A stretch of DNA of 64,000 nt from Trema orientale (lineage: Eukaryota > Streptophyta > Magnoliopsida > Rosales > Cannabaceae), in NCBI GenBank assembly GCA_002914845.1, contig JXTC01000018.1, positions 878,661 through 942,660 of the forward strand. The letters are read 5' to 3'. The notes beneath the pieces were generated by a model. It searched no databases and was not told where the DNA came from. It worked only from the letters and a program-made list of their open reading frames with translations. Positions 1-12,029 of the stretch are shown in pieces. A program made the position numbers and the translations under genes. Every line of letters begins with the position of its first letter. Position 1 is the stretch's first letter.

Positions 1-458
1 ACGGACTCCCAGGACTCGGCCCGCTTTCGGCTGAAGAGCTTCATGACGCAGAGCTTCCTCATCTGGCGCCAAAAGGGTCCGTAGTGGGCGAAGGCCATGT
101 CGGCGCGGGCGTAGGTGAGGTAGCTTATGGCTATGGTGGCGGGGCGGTTGGAGAAGATGTTGTCGTGGACCTGAAGGACCTGGCGGGCCGCGTCGGGAGA
201 GGAGATGGCCACCATGTGTTGGTACCCCATTTTGAGGTGCAGAACGCCGCCGTACTGGTCGGCCAGCTTGGCGAGTCCCCGGTGAGTTAGCTGGTCCATC
301 ATCGACATGTTTCCCACTATGGGCAGCCCTTTTGGGCCGGGAGGGAAAGGGAGCCTCCTTCGCCGGAACCGGAAGATTAGGCCCAATAAGAAGAGAGGGA
401 TGATGATCAAGAAGACTGTCATGGGCACTGGTTGGAGGGCTTCAGCCAAAGAATCCAT
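1..458 (-). CDS. F5H: Ferulate 5-hydroxylase (CYP84A cytochrome P450), 5' part only
   Basis: The minus strand from 458 to the window edge encodes 152 residues without a stop: the N-terminal third of a class II plant P450. Residues about 13-29 form a hydrophobic ER anchor, followed by a basic stretch (RFRRRR) and the proline-rich hinge PFPPGPKGLP (about 37-46). Helix C carries the heme-contacting WxxxR pattern in FWRQMRK (W130, R134). The stretches MMDQLTHRGLAKLA, FSNRPATIAISYLTY and ADMAFAHYGPFWRQMRK are as I remember them from CYP84A proteins. Known family role: ER-bound hydroxylation of coniferaldehyde, coniferyl alcohol or ferulate at C5, leading to syringyl lignin. The ATG at 456-458 gives the usual anchor length and a hinge at the usual place. 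The heme-binding cysteine region and any introns lie beyond the window. Confidence 0.93.
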   Translation of the reverse strand, partial: MDSLAEALQPVPMTVFLIIIPLFLLGLIFRFRRRRLPFPPGPKGLPIVGNMSMMDQLTHRGLAKLADQYGGVLHLKMGYQHMVAISSPDAARQVLQVHDNIFSNRPATIAISYLTYARADMAFAHYGPFWRQMRKLCVMKLFSRKRAESWES

Positions 459-590
459 TTTCTCTTTTTATTTTTACTTTTTTTTTTCGGATTCTATTTG
501 TGATGAAGATATGTATGTATTCTTTTGGGATAGAAATTTGATAACGTGCAACTAGAATGGTTGCTGGTTTGTGTTAGAGATAATTTTGGG

Positions 591-600
591 GTTTATATAA
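591..600 (-). promoter_or_regulatory. Probable TATA box of the F5H gene
   Basis: On the minus strand this reads TTATATAAAC, about 135 bases upstream of the F5H start codon. That fits a transcription start near 560 and a leader of about 100 bases. Position and motif are seen; function is inferred. Confidence 0.55.
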
Positions 601-3600
601 GAGTTGTTTGTAGGGTGTTGCTCTCTGCTGTTCAGGGGGTTGTCCAATTAAATTAAATCAGCCCAAATGTGCAAGTTGGGCATTTTTTTTTTTTAAAAAA
701 AAAAAAACATATATAAGGGGGTATTATTACTGATATTTTGTTAATTTTATTTTTAGTATTTTTTTTTGGGGAGATTATTTTTGGTATGTTAATTAATAGT
801 TTTATTTTAAAATGGGAATACGACATTATTAGATCTTGTAATTATATCTTGAGGCGTAATTTATTTTACTACTTTTGAAGACGAAAATTATTGAATTTGA
901 TATTTTGATATGGATAATTTATATCATTTGTAATCAATATTGTCTTGAAAAAAGAAAAAGAATTGTAATCAATGTGAAATATTTGCTTTTTATTCACTAG
1001 ATCTCGTCAAGCCGGAGTTTCTAATATGTCAAAGTAGAGGCACATAAAATTTTTTGTATAGTATATTGGTTCCATCTGAATTATCATTCCATTTTCTACT
1101 GAAAAGTTAATATTTTATTTCACTACTCATAGTTAAATCGTTCCAAAACTGGTTGTTAAACCAAATCTTTTTTTTTTTTGGGTAAAAAGTGAAAATGATA
1201 AAACTTCCTTCTCAGTTTCCTAATTCAACTATTTGTTTTAGTGAAAATTTTGGGCAAATAAGTAATAACTAAGAGGAATCTTGTAAATGCTGGATCATTT
1301 AAAATAATTTTTATTTCCTAAAATAAAAGCTCAAGAAGATATTTCTGAAAAAGCTAATAGATCTTTATTTTATTAAAAAAGTCTTCTAATTAAAAAAAAA
1401 ATTTCTGAAAATTCATCCAAACACCTTAAAAAATATTTAGAAGTCATGTTAAACGTGCCTGCGATTACTGTTGTTTTTTTTCCCCTCTCCTTGGTGGTTT
1501 CAAACCAAATAATTTAAATCAAAATTTCAAATCAATGATTAAGAATTGGGAATCAAACGGGTCCTAAAAGTTTTCTAGCTATGCCTACTTTGCAAGACTT
1601 ATTTTTGATGTTTTAATTTATCAAAAGTAGGACCTTTATGAGGTTTTCGTAGATAAGCTACATTCTCACATATATTATTCGGTGTTACCAGGCCAGTTAT
1701 GTACGTTTGACTCGAAAAATTTTGTTTCATTACTTCATCAGTTGTCTTTTGTTGCTTAGATAGATACATATAATTACTGACATGCAAAGTCCACCGACAA
1801 CATTTTTGGGGGAAAAAAAAAATACTAGCCCAGATTTAAAAAAGAAAAATCAAAGCATTTAAATGAAATGACATAATGTTGATAAGGATTATCTACCAAA
1901 ATCAGGTATCGTTTTCCCAGCAAACCATTTGAGGTGAACTGCTAATTGATAGCTAAGACTTGGGTCATATGAACCAAAGTTGTTGGAGCAAAGAAATGGT
2001 TCAGAAATTAATAATACTCTCTGCTTAATTAATTTGATTGAGTATATTTTCATTTTCCTCTTGCAGCTAATAAGATCAAATTGAATATACCTTTCAAAAT
2101 ATATCAAGTCACTACTTTTCATTTCTACATTTGAATTGCAAGTTTATGTTCTTTTTCCAAATCAAACATACACATGCTACAACATAACAATTATAAAATT
2201 GACCAATGATAGTTCGTTCGTCCTAGCATCAGGTATCTGATTAAACGAAAAGGTGGAATATTTTGAAGGTTATAATTAACTTAGCTAACAACAAAAATCA
2301 AGTCAGAAGTACTCATAAATTCCATGATTAACAATGAACAAATACTTTTCCCATGTTCTGTCGATAAAACAACAATAAGACCAAAGTACATGCAGAATAC
2401 AGAACGTTATAATTCTTTCCCATAATCTTTATTCACTTGTCTGTATCTCATTATTCCGTCAGATAATATTTATGGTAAAGTACAATCTAGGGATAACTTC
2501 CTTTTTTCCTTTCTTCTTTCCTTTCAAAAATGATGGAATTTTTTTTTTTTTTTTTTTTTTTTGTTGTAATATAAATTCCTTTAGTCTCTGCTTTGATCAT
2601 TACATAGGTAAAGGTAGAGCGAACACCACTGTTTTATTTTTTGATAAATCCAAAGTTATTTGGTGAATCCTTGGTGTGATATTCGATCATTAGAGCCGAA
2701 ATTGAGGTGAGAGATATTGATGCTTGACCTTATTTCTTATTATGAATCGCTTTCGCTGTTAGACATAAGAACCATTGAAGGTTTCGTTTCACCATTTTCA
2801 GCCATTTTTAAATATGGTTTAGAATCCAAGTTTAAAATGTGTTTTATATAGAAAAATTATTAACTTTGTCTGATTTTAGCAATTCAATTCATGTCTAACT
2901 AATGAATCAACGTCGCCTCATTTAAAATTTTGAACTATAAAACTACTAAATTAATTTATTTAATTAATTTATTAATTTTATTTAAATTCTAAATATAACA
3001 TGACATTATTGATTAGATATGAATTGAGAAATTAGACTAAAAAGAAAATTAGGATTCATTATACTCTGTCAATTTGATGACTATTCATTACATAGATATT
3101 TCGCTAAAAAACAAAATAAAGTACTTAATTAAAATTCAATAAGACAAGATTGCGTGTGATTTAGCATCACTATGACGTCATAAATTTATTTTACAAACTT
3201 TAACAGCATCGACTGTATTGTAAAAGTCTTGATATATCCACTAGTGCATTTTTTTTTTGCCCTATGGTCAGGATGTTATCAAGTGACAACTTATTTATCA
3301 ATGTGAAAGCCACTCAATATACAGGAGACTCGGAAAGTAGAGCATCTCATTAATTAGTAGGGATGAACGTGTTCTCATAACCTGACTTCATTTCCCGAAC
3401 TACAACTTTTTTTTATTGAGGAAAAATTTTGAGCGGTGGTGGGCCAACACATTGGGAATATGGATATTCAAGAGTTGCCACGACATGGCTTATCTGCGTA
3501 ATTATCAATTTTTGTGCATATTAGTGAAAAATACAAATTTTACCGTAAAAGGATGGAGAATTAGGTAAACTTCTACGGAGCTATACCAATTAGCTTAGGA

Positions 3601-3843
3601 GACAAAACATATAACGTTTGCAAAAAGATCGGACTATTCTGGTCCACCGAAATATGACAATATTATGTTTAAATTGATCAAGCAAAAGTGGTCAAAATCT
3701 CCAATATTACGTTCAACCACACACACCAACTAAAGAAACTACATAAAGAGAGTTGTATGTTGATATGGTCCCAGTTTGCTATATATAGATCGTCTAGAGA
3801 GAGAGGCTAGTGTGGTTCCCATGTGTATAAATATATATATATA

Positions 3844-4089
3844 TATAGGGTCATAACTTATAGGATTATAATATAGTATGTATTTTTTTTATATATTTAT
3901 AAATATTATTTTATACAGTTAAAATTTATCGGGCATATTTTTTATGATAAAATTAGAAAAAGAAAATTATTAAATAATACTTATTTATTTTTATTATTAT
4001 TTTTTTAATTACTAAAATTATAGTAACCGTTAAATAATGATCTAATGACTAAAAAATATATATCTATAAATAAATTAAAAAATTTACTT
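3844..4089 (-). repeat. AT-rich dispersed repeat, copy 1 (inverted)
   Basis: Read on the minus strand, this segment resembles 7799-7976 and 18731-18936. It shares a core like TTAGTCATTAGATCATTATT and a second core around TTTTATCATAAAAAATATGC, both embedded in A/T runs. Termini and target duplication were not found, so the class is unknown; an old MITE family is likely. Confidence 0.45.
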
Positions 4090-4269
4090 ATTGAGAATCA
4101 TATGTATAATACTAATTTTTGCTAGGATGAATACTTAGTCCGGTACCTAGTAACATACTTATTTTCAATGTGAATCTTTAAAAAAAAAAATTCAAGGGAT
4201 TGGACCAATTGTCTTTCTATATATATATATATATATATAAGTTACGCAGCAGAGAAAAAGAGAGGACAT

Positions 4270-4318
4270 AATTGTTAGTGAACTTCATTCAAAAAAAAAA
4301 AAAAATTGTTAGTGAACT
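4270..4318 (+). mobile_element. Ultrashort polyA retroposon insertion with 15-bp target duplication
   Basis: AATTGTTAGTGAACT occurs at 4270-4284 and again at 4304-4318. Between the copies lie only 19 bases, TCATTC followed by 13 A. A long direct repeat around a polyA-ended insert is the signature of LINE-type target-primed retroposition. The insert is almost nothing but the 3' terminus. Confidence 0.7.
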
Positions 4319-5243
4319 CCACGTCGTGGCATCGTTTGGTGAATCGGAGATCAGAGACATTTTGGACTGAAAATTAAAGCAGAATATTAGTGGATGCACC
4401 TAGTCCTGGCTATTTAAAACGGCCGAAAACTTTGACAAGGACGATAAATAGTGCACTGAAAGTTATTTGGACAAGGATACGTACGAATATGACTATATCC
4501 AACATTATAGTGCGGAAAGTAATTTTGGTTTTTGGCTTTCAATCCCAATAATTAAAATCCCAATAATTAAATGCATTAAAACGAGTTCTAATGTGAATTA
4601 AATGATGACATTAATTTTGTGATCGTAAATCTGATTTCTATATTAATATGAAATTAAACAAAACAAAATCCCAATATACTCAAATCCATATCGATAATCT
4701 CTTTCGTTTCCATTTTCCGTTGAATGTAATATAATACACTCCTAACTATTTGGCACGGCATTAGTTCTTGGGGAGGCTGGTTTTCTTCGGTCATTTATTC
4801 TCATAGACCCATTTCAAAGAGGAAGTCCTTGTATTCTTGAGAATTATTATTTATGGTTGATTATTTTATTTGGTTATTGTTGGCATTTTTTTTTTTAATT
4901 GTTTTGTTGAAAAAGAGCATTGACTAATTGATTAATTGAAGAGAGAAAAAGGGAAAATGACGATATTAAATAAAGAAATTGACTTGAGTCACCAATTAGG
5001 CGAAGGCGTATATTAAGGCAAGCATGATGACAATGCTCACGTAAATAATGTATTCTTGCTTAGAAAGTATTAAAAGCTCGTTTCAACTTTAACTCAAGCA
5101 AGGCAGTGTACTTCAGGTTTTTTTTTTTTTTTGGATAAAGTTAAAAAAAATAAATAAATAAATAAAAAGAGTGATCACAAACATGAATCTTTGTAGAGCC
5201 CTACACGGTAAGTTATATCCAATTGGTCGATGGAGCTAGCCAT

Positions 5244-5823
5244 TAAGAGTGTTCACAGTCCAGTTTAGCCGGTCTGAATCTCTTATATGCTGACCAAATC
5301 GTATGTGCGATTTTACTAGATCACTAGACTGCACGGTGTGTCATGGTTAATCAAAACCACCCAAACTGCACCTACACTTTGCGGTGCGGTTTGGACGGTT
5401 TCCACGGTTTGAGTTTTGGGCTTTTATAATGACGGACTTGGATTTTGACAAATTAAGCGTTCACTATTTAAGCTTTATTTTTTAAAAAAAAAACTACTTT
5501 TTTAAATAAAGAAAAAAGAAATATATCACATCTTTTACAACCTAATTGAAAGTCCAAAAATCAAACAAAAAATAATTATTTACCATCATCTAAAATATTA
5601 ATCATAAAAAATTATGGCAAAAATATACATATTACAAATATTTCAGCCGGTTCGGTTTGAAATTGGCCGCATTCATTAAAAACTGCAAACCATACCGCAC
5701 CGGTCGATTTGGTATTTTTCTAAACTATGACCAGCCGTAGATGGAAAAAAACTGCCAGTTTCGATGCAGTTTGATTCGGTGTGATCGATTTCTGGGGTGC
5801 ACCGGTTTTTTTAAACGCCCCTA
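5244..5823. mobile_element. hAT-type MITE, 580 bp, 8-bp target duplication
   Basis: CTAGCCAT is present at 5236-5243 and exactly repeated at 5824-5831. The enclosed element starts TAAGAGTGTTCA and ends with the complement of TAGGGGCGTTTA, matching the usual TAGGGGTGTTCA-type hAT terminus. Both arms carry degenerate CGGTTTGG/CCAAACCG-like motifs (tgcggtttggacgg, aaaccataccgcaccgg), as in many plant hAT MITEs. No coding capacity is seen. Confidence 0.85.
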
Positions 5824-6003
5824 CTAGCCATCCTAACCTCACCAAATGGACTAGCTTCAAGTAATGGGCACCAAGAACTTAATCCCACATTTACTTTATG
5901 TGTATGCCAATTGAAAAAGTTTCATACCACTATGCCACTCTACCCAGTGGTGTGTACTTTAGTTTTATCCTACAAATTGATGGAGCTAGCTTTTAAAGAA
6001 TTT

Positions 6004-6522
6004 GGTTAATTACATTAATAGTTCACGAATTATACCCACCACTTTATCCCCTAAACTTTGAACTTATATAATGAATTATCATGAACTGTGTAGTTGTTGC
6101 ACTAGTAGTCATTTTGTCACAAATTATTAATCTTTCAATAGAAATGAGCCATTTATAAAGCACATAGTTTGATGACAATGGTCAGAATAAGAATCTTAAC
6201 TTTCAATTTGCAAAGACTACCAAGAATTATACGATTGTTGCAGTAAGGGTCATTTTGTCAAAAATTGTTAAATTTTTAACCGAAATAAGTTATATGCAAA
6301 GCATGTAGTTTGGTAGTTATACTGAGAACAAGATTTCGACTCCCACAAGTAAACAATGCCCATTCATACGTTTTCGTACGTGACTGTTTTCTGTTAAAAA
6401 ACTAACAGTTTGTGACAAAAGAGTCATTACTACAATAATTATATAATTCAGAGTAGTCTACTATGTAAGTTAAAAGTTCACCGGTAAAATAGTAATTTAT
6501 GGGTTATTACTATAATTAACCC
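6004..6522. mobile_element. Foldback MITE, 519 bp, with internal tandem duplication
   Basis: The ends GGTTAATTAC and TAATTAACCC are inverted, and the pairing continues for over 100 bases with mismatches. AAGAATTT flanks both sides (5996-6003 and 6523-6530); allowing one mismatch the duplication is 9 bp. Inside, a unit beginning near GTTGTTGCACTAGTAGTCAT recurs about 120 bases later as GATTGTTGCAGTAAGGGTCA. MULE-like foldback is the likely class. No coding capacity. Confidence 0.72.
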
Positions 6523-6530
6523 AAGAATTT

Positions 6531-8670
6531 ATATACAATATTAGTAGTTAGGGTTCCAACTTAAAAAAGTTTAGGAGAGAGTCCTGAGCCTTACAAATTC
6601 ATAAACTTTCTCATGTCTAGACAACACAGAGCTTTGTTCGATCCCAACATAAAACACCGGTTAAAATAGCTAGGCAATTGTAAAAACGTTTGAATAGTTA
6701 TTTGAATTTGTGCGTTATCTTTAGTAACGACGAGTGATCGAGAAATTACTACGTTCATCAGATTCTACGACATTTTGAACCCAAGAAAAATAGGGATTTT
6801 TATTTTTAAAGAGAGATGATCATGAATAACATCTTCTATATGTCAGTCCTAATCACAGGGTGATTCATTATGAAGTCAATTAGCCATGGGGGCTGTAGAA
6901 CTTGATAATAAAAAGATCATTACCTTTTTGAAAGGATAAACAGCTTTCAAATTTTATTTTCTAAATCCGGTAAACTAGTTTAATTATTAAGCATAAAGTT
7001 ATTAATTTCCTTAGGTTTTATTTGAGTTTGTTTAAAATAACGAAGAAAGTTAAAACCGATGATATATATTCCTTGCATATATGTACGTACGGTATGAGTA
7101 TTTTGCTAGATTATAGTACTGTAACATCTTGCCACTAAAATCAAAATATACTTTCCTAGAGAAATAAGAAGTGTTCAATTATAAATGTAAAATCAGTTCA
7201 ATAAAAAAATCATTTAAAGAGGATAATAAAAGTACTTTAATTATGGTCACAGAAATAGTTGGTTGATAATTAACCACAAGAACTGAGTTATGCTATTCTA
7301 CTTTACTGTCTCATTTATTCAAAACTAGACACCTAAATATTTTTTTAGTAACCACCCTCTTTAACATATTTTTAGTAACCACTTTTTTTAAAAAAATTAA
7401 TTAGTTTAATTCATATTATATTTTGTACTGAATTATCTACCTTTAAGTATACAGAACAGTAAATAAGACAGTAAAATGGGATAATAGATCCTGGTCCTTA
7501 ACGACAAATTAGGTCTCAAACACTGAGATTTGGAATTCCAATCCTCTCACCCCTTTAAAAAAAATACTAGTTAACTGAAGTATATAACTTCGACGAATTA
7601 AGAAGTATGTACGTAGTCTATAATCCAAATTATAGGTCAACACCTGAAACTAATACAACTAGTCCAAACCAATACATATTTAATAATTATTAGTAATGTA
7701 AAAATTAAGACTAGCTATCATCTGCACTGATGCATTTGATCAATATATATACGTGATTGCCCATTCAGTAGGTTTTTTTTTTTTTTTTTTAACTTATGTA
7801 TAGGTTGTTTTTTTTAGCCGTTGGATCATCATTTAACGGTGATTCAATGACTATAATGATGTGCATGAAAAGATGTTCATAATTAATGTTATTTTTCTCT
7901 TTAACGTGCATAATAAATTTTAATTAGCTAAAACAATATCTATATATAAAAAAAATAACTGCTAGATTGGTGCCTATAAATATATACACGCATATATTAT
8001 ATTCTTTATCTTTGTTAAGCATCCAACGATAGCGAAAATGATTGGTTTGTATTCTTTGGAAAAAAAAAAAAGAAAAAAAAAAAAGGACTCAACAAGATTG
8101 ATGACCACCCCCTAACTGTGTCTAATTTAAAAAATTGCTTCAAACATATCCAGTAATCGATAAGAATCACGTTATTTATTTGATTAATGTTGGTCCTGCT
8201 AATATATATGTATATTCCCAAGCCTACGTACCATCTCTGGTCTGTCAATCTATGTCAAAACTATCATGGGGTGGCATCACGGCAAGATTTGACTATATGG
8301 CCTAAGCATGTCAAAATTATTCGGTAGGAGAAATAGTTTTATATCTTAATCTGATTGCTCCTTATTATTATATTAACAAAGCTTCAGCTACCTGAATTGG
8401 TACTGGACGTAATCTATTTTCTGAAATATTTTACTTCATTTAATATTCCATTACTATCTCCCTACAGTATATACCAATCTATAAAAAATACATACATGAT
8501 CAATAGTATATATGAATCTATAAAAAAATATATATAGAGATCATATTCGAGTGAGCATGCACAATGGAGCACCAATATATATGCCCAACGGTACATGAAA
8601 TATAATTCATTATTAGGTGATTATAATTAATAGATCACTAACAGATTAATACATCATGCAGTATTGAGCA
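6531..8670. other. AT-rich intergenic region, no gene seen
   Basis: No frame with recognisable protein similarity was found on either strand. The stretch contains the dispersed repeat at 7799-7976, polyT and polyA runs near 7770 and 8060, and otherwise featureless AT-rich DNA. Confidence 0.6.
7799..7976 (+). repeat. AT-rich dispersed repeat, copy 2
   Basis: Contains TAGCCGTTGGATCATCATTT, matching TAGCCGTTAGATCATAATTT in the copy at 18731-18936. Both are followed by a ctcttt...gtgcata...aattttaattag block. A third copy is inverted at 3844-4089. Confidence 0.5.
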
Positions 8671-9895
8671 CTAAGGTAGCGTTTAGTTGAGTGGAATGAA
8701 ATCGAAGGTAAGAGTAATATATATAGGAATAAGAATAGAAATGGAAAGAAAAGTGATTCTTTTATTTAGTTGAAACTATGGAATCATACTTTTAAATGTA
8801 CTTATTATGTTTCGTTCTCAACGGAATGGAATGGAATTAACTAGATTTTGACTAATATACCTTGATCTTTTTTTTTCCTAATTACATAGACAGTTTTAAT
8901 GAAAGAAATGAACACATATATTAGCAATCAATAAATAGATTTATTTCTCTCTTTAAAATGAAAAAAGTAGAATTATTTTAAATTTCTTGTAATGCAATGT
9001 TACTATTTTAAGGTTAATTGTTTATTATATACGATTGTATATTTATAGACGATATCTATTAGCAACATTAATTGCACCGTATATTTATAATTTTGAAATT
9101 TCTTTGTTTATTTTCTTAATGGACATAATTTTGTATATTAGCATTATTATTAGCCGTAGCCCGTACAAAACGGATAGGGAAATTTTTTAGTAGATCTTAA
9201 TTAGTATTTATCCCATTAACCAAAAGAAAAAAAAAAAAAAGGCGATCTTCGAACAACCAGGAAAAAACTAGCAATTAGGAATAATCGCACACATGGGAAC
9301 ACTCAAAGAACATCAGCTTCCACAAAAAAGCATTTAGAAAAAAAAAACAAAACAAAAAACATATAAAAAAAAAAAAAAAAGCTTCAACAATGGAGGATAT
9401 CCATAGGGGAGAAAAGAGGAAAAAAAAAAAAATCTAAACGCAGATATCTGCCCAGATCAGGAATAGTCATAAGAAAGACCAACAAAGAGAGAGCTTCAAT
9501 AATGGAGGTCTGCAAATGATGGGGCTAAACAAGAACTCAATCGCAATCTTCTCAGATTCGGACCAATCGAAGGGAAAAACCAACCGTGAGTTTTCCTTTT
9601 TGGTCTGGGTGTTGTTGATTTTGTCGGTACAAGTTTCGGTGGTTTTTCCGATTAACAGGCGTTGGGTTTTGATTTTGCGAGTACATGTACCGTTCAAAGA
9701 CAAAGATGAAATGATTGTGAGAGAAGAGACGTACGGTACAAGGGCTGAAGGGCAAATAGGGCAGACAACAAAAATAGAGTTCTGGCTATTGTTCATTCGA
9801 TTGGAAAGGTGCTTCCGTAGTTAAAGTGAAACCAAACAATAGAAATCCTCTTCGTTTCATTCCATTCTTGCCTATTCCTTCCAACTAAACGTGTT
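8671..9895. mobile_element. 1.2-kb DNA-transposon-like element with inverted ends
   Basis: The left end (CTAAGGTAGCGTTTAGTTGA followed by GTGGAATGAAATCGAAGG) is inverted at the right end, where 9851-9895 reads CGTTTCATTCCATTCTTGCC, then CTATTCCTTCCAACTAAACG. The internal part has A-rich runs and an unrecognised 102-residue plus frame (9516-9824), probably not a gene. The exact target duplication could not be fixed, so assignment to PIF/Harbinger, hAT or another class is open. Confidence 0.6.
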
Positions 9896-10039
9896 ATTTA
9901 GTATTACTCTATTTCAGCTATTGATACCAAAAGTTGGTATAACAACAGAATTATTAGTTTTTGGATCATTTAGTATTACTCTATTTCAGCTATTGATACC
10001 AAAAGTTGGTATAACAACAGAGTTATTAGTTTTTGGATC
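9896..10039. repeat. 72-bp tandem duplication across an LTR boundary
   Basis: Copy 1 (9896-9967) and copy 2 (9968-10039) differ at one base (CAGAATT versus CAGAGTT). Each contains host flank plus target duplication (...TTTCAGCTAT) and the first 46 bases of the Tat-element LTR. The duplication therefore arose after that element had inserted. Confidence 0.92.
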
Positions 10040-10458
10040 CAAAAACTAAAGATTAAAGGGAGAATGTGAGAGAAAAGTGATAGACACATGCATTTTAAAA
10101 TGGTTCAGTCTTTCAAACGAAATGCGTACATCTAATATAGTCGGTGTTATTTTCTCAATATACTAGCTATAGGAGAGCTTTTAGTTTTCTTTCTTCTCTA
10201 CTTGAGCCTTGTATTTGTAGGCCTGAGGAGATAGATTCCTTGTTACAGATGAGATCTTTTCAAATATAGAAAAGATTACAAAAAGATTACAGTGAATACA
10301 AATTTGAATTTATATTTATTTCTTCCAAGATCTAGTAAAATCTTTATTTGAATAATCACATCCCTTAAATTCCAAATCCAATCCTTAATATCTTGGAAAC
10401 TTGAATTTTGGATGGAGAAAATTTCAGAATCAAAATCTGTTAATTTGATGTATAACAA
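9994..10458 (-). repeat. 3' LTR of the Tat element
   Basis: 465 bp, starting TGATACC and ending TGTATAACA on the plus strand. It is about 70 bp longer than its partner because the 16428-16820 copy lacks the segment corresponding to roughly 10355-10425. A purine-rich tract (CTGAGGGCAAT on the minus strand) adjoins it at 10459-10469, in the polypurine-tract position. Confidence 0.88.
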
Positions 10459-11468
10459 TTGCCCTCAGATTTTTAGTGTCACTTTATGCAGCAAGAACAT
10501 TTTTACTTTCTCGGTCTGCTCGGATCGCTTCTTCTTATAAGGTGAAGGAAGGTGTCAAACGACCACTCATTTGTCCGCTTATATTTGTTGTGAGCTGATA
10601 ATGAGGGTCAAGTTAGGAGGTCGAATTTTTTCGCTGAGCTGATGTTCTTCAGGAATGTCTTCTTTGTCGAATTTCTTCCGATATTGCTCGCATTGTACTT
10701 AAAAAAATTGTATTTCCCTTCGCGTTGCGAACAACATAGCTTTTATATATACTTGAAGAAAGTATTAATCCTCCATAGTATAAAACAAGCAGTTTGAATT
10801 AACCACAATTTTGTTTTAAAATTGCTTCGTTTTAAGGCTAAGACCTTCAATTTATCATTGAGAGCTTAATCTTATTCTAGTACTTATCACGATTCGACTA
10901 CCTCGAGCATGGCAGTTTTTGAATCTCGAGCTCTTCGATCTATTCAAGCACCCGATCTTTCGAACATGCGTTTACTCGGACACGTGATCACATGAACTGG
11001 TTTATACGATCTTTCATTGAGCCATAGTACTAGAACATGAAGGTTTGTATTTCACTACACATGCCCCTATAGTTTCGAGGTGATAAGATAGCTGTAAACT
11101 AACTCTTGAAGGAGTTTTTATTTAGATAAATCTAAAGAATGAACTTATTATTGTTAGAGTAGAATTGATACAATAAAAAAGAAAAATATGTAGGACTTAT
11201 TGGTAATACTTTCTAAGGTGCTCAGCATTCCAAGCACGGGGTAGTTCATACTCGTTCATTCGAGCAAGCTTGTAGGTTCGAGGAAGAATCTCTTGGGCAA
11301 TCTTGTAAGGTCTATCCCAATTTGGGCTAAGGGCTCCAGCTCCTCGTTCTTGGGTGTTGGGCATTGCCCTTCTAGGACCAGATCACCTCTTTTGAACCGT
11401 TTCTCTCGGACTCGGGAGTTATAACACTGAGCTACCTTCTGCTGATATGCTACGACCCGTATTTGTGC

Positions 11469-12029
11469 CTATTCGCGTTTTTCCTCCAAGAGGTCTAGAT
11501 TTCCTTGTAGGAGCTCATAGTTTGTTTCCTGGTTGTAAGCCTCTACTCTTTGAATTTCTACTTCAAGTTCAACTAGTATCATTGCTTCTGCTCCATACAT
11601 CATCGAGAATGAAATCTCATTTGTCGTAATTCGAGTAATTATTCTGTAAGCCCAAAGCATTTTAGGGAGATTGTCGGCCCAAGCCCCTTTAAACTTTTCG
11701 AGCTTAGTTTTTATATTATACTTAAGTATCTTGTTGATTGCTTCGACCTGACCATTACTTTGAGGATGAACAATAGTGGCAAAGCTCTTCGTGATACCAT
11801 ATTTTTCGCATAATTTTTTCATTTCATTACTCTCGAACTACATGCCATTGTCTGACACGATTTTCTTTAGAACTCTGAATCTGTACATAATGGATTTTGC
11901 GATGAATCCAATGATCTTACTCGAGGTGATGGATGATAAAGATTTAGCTTCTACCCATTTAGTGAAATAATCAGTAGCGACTACTACATACTTGGCTCCT
12001 CCTCGACCAGTTGGAAGCGACCCAATCAA
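11469..12029 (-). pseudogene. Tat-element integrase remnant
   Basis: Two adjacent frames (11838-12029 and 11469-11822) together cover part of an integrase core. YVVVATDYFTKWVEAKSL holds a catalytic Asp, IVSDNGM the second, and HPQSNGQVEAINKILK the region of the catalytic Glu. After that comes a stretch resembling the post-core segment (WADNLPKMLWAYRI). The two are separated by a stop and frame disruption near 11823-11837. The N-terminal zinc-binding part, expected around 12030-12450, is too decayed to read as one frame. Confidence 0.85.

Larger units (their letters stand above)
601..5235. other. AT-rich intergenic region, no gene seen
   Basis: Upstream of F5H there are only short unrelated frames, many A or T homopolymers, and AT microsatellites near 3830-3846 and 4219-4238. 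The only structured pieces seen are the dispersed repeat at 3844-4089 and the short retroposon at 4270-4318. The first several hundred bases probably hold F5H promoter elements, but none could be assigned. Confidence 0.6.

Noticed and set aside
84..555. Plus-strand frames over the F5H exon
   Set aside because: Glycine-rich artefacts antisense to a clear P450 sequence.
601..640. AC-element (MYB site) in the F5H promoter
   Set aside because: The minus strand has ACCCTAC, close to but not matching the ACC[TA]A[AC][CT] pattern; too weak to annotate.
9467..9824. Overlapping frames of about 100 residues on both strands
   Set aside because: Located inside a MITE-like element, no similarity recognised; probably chance frames in a less AT-rich patch.
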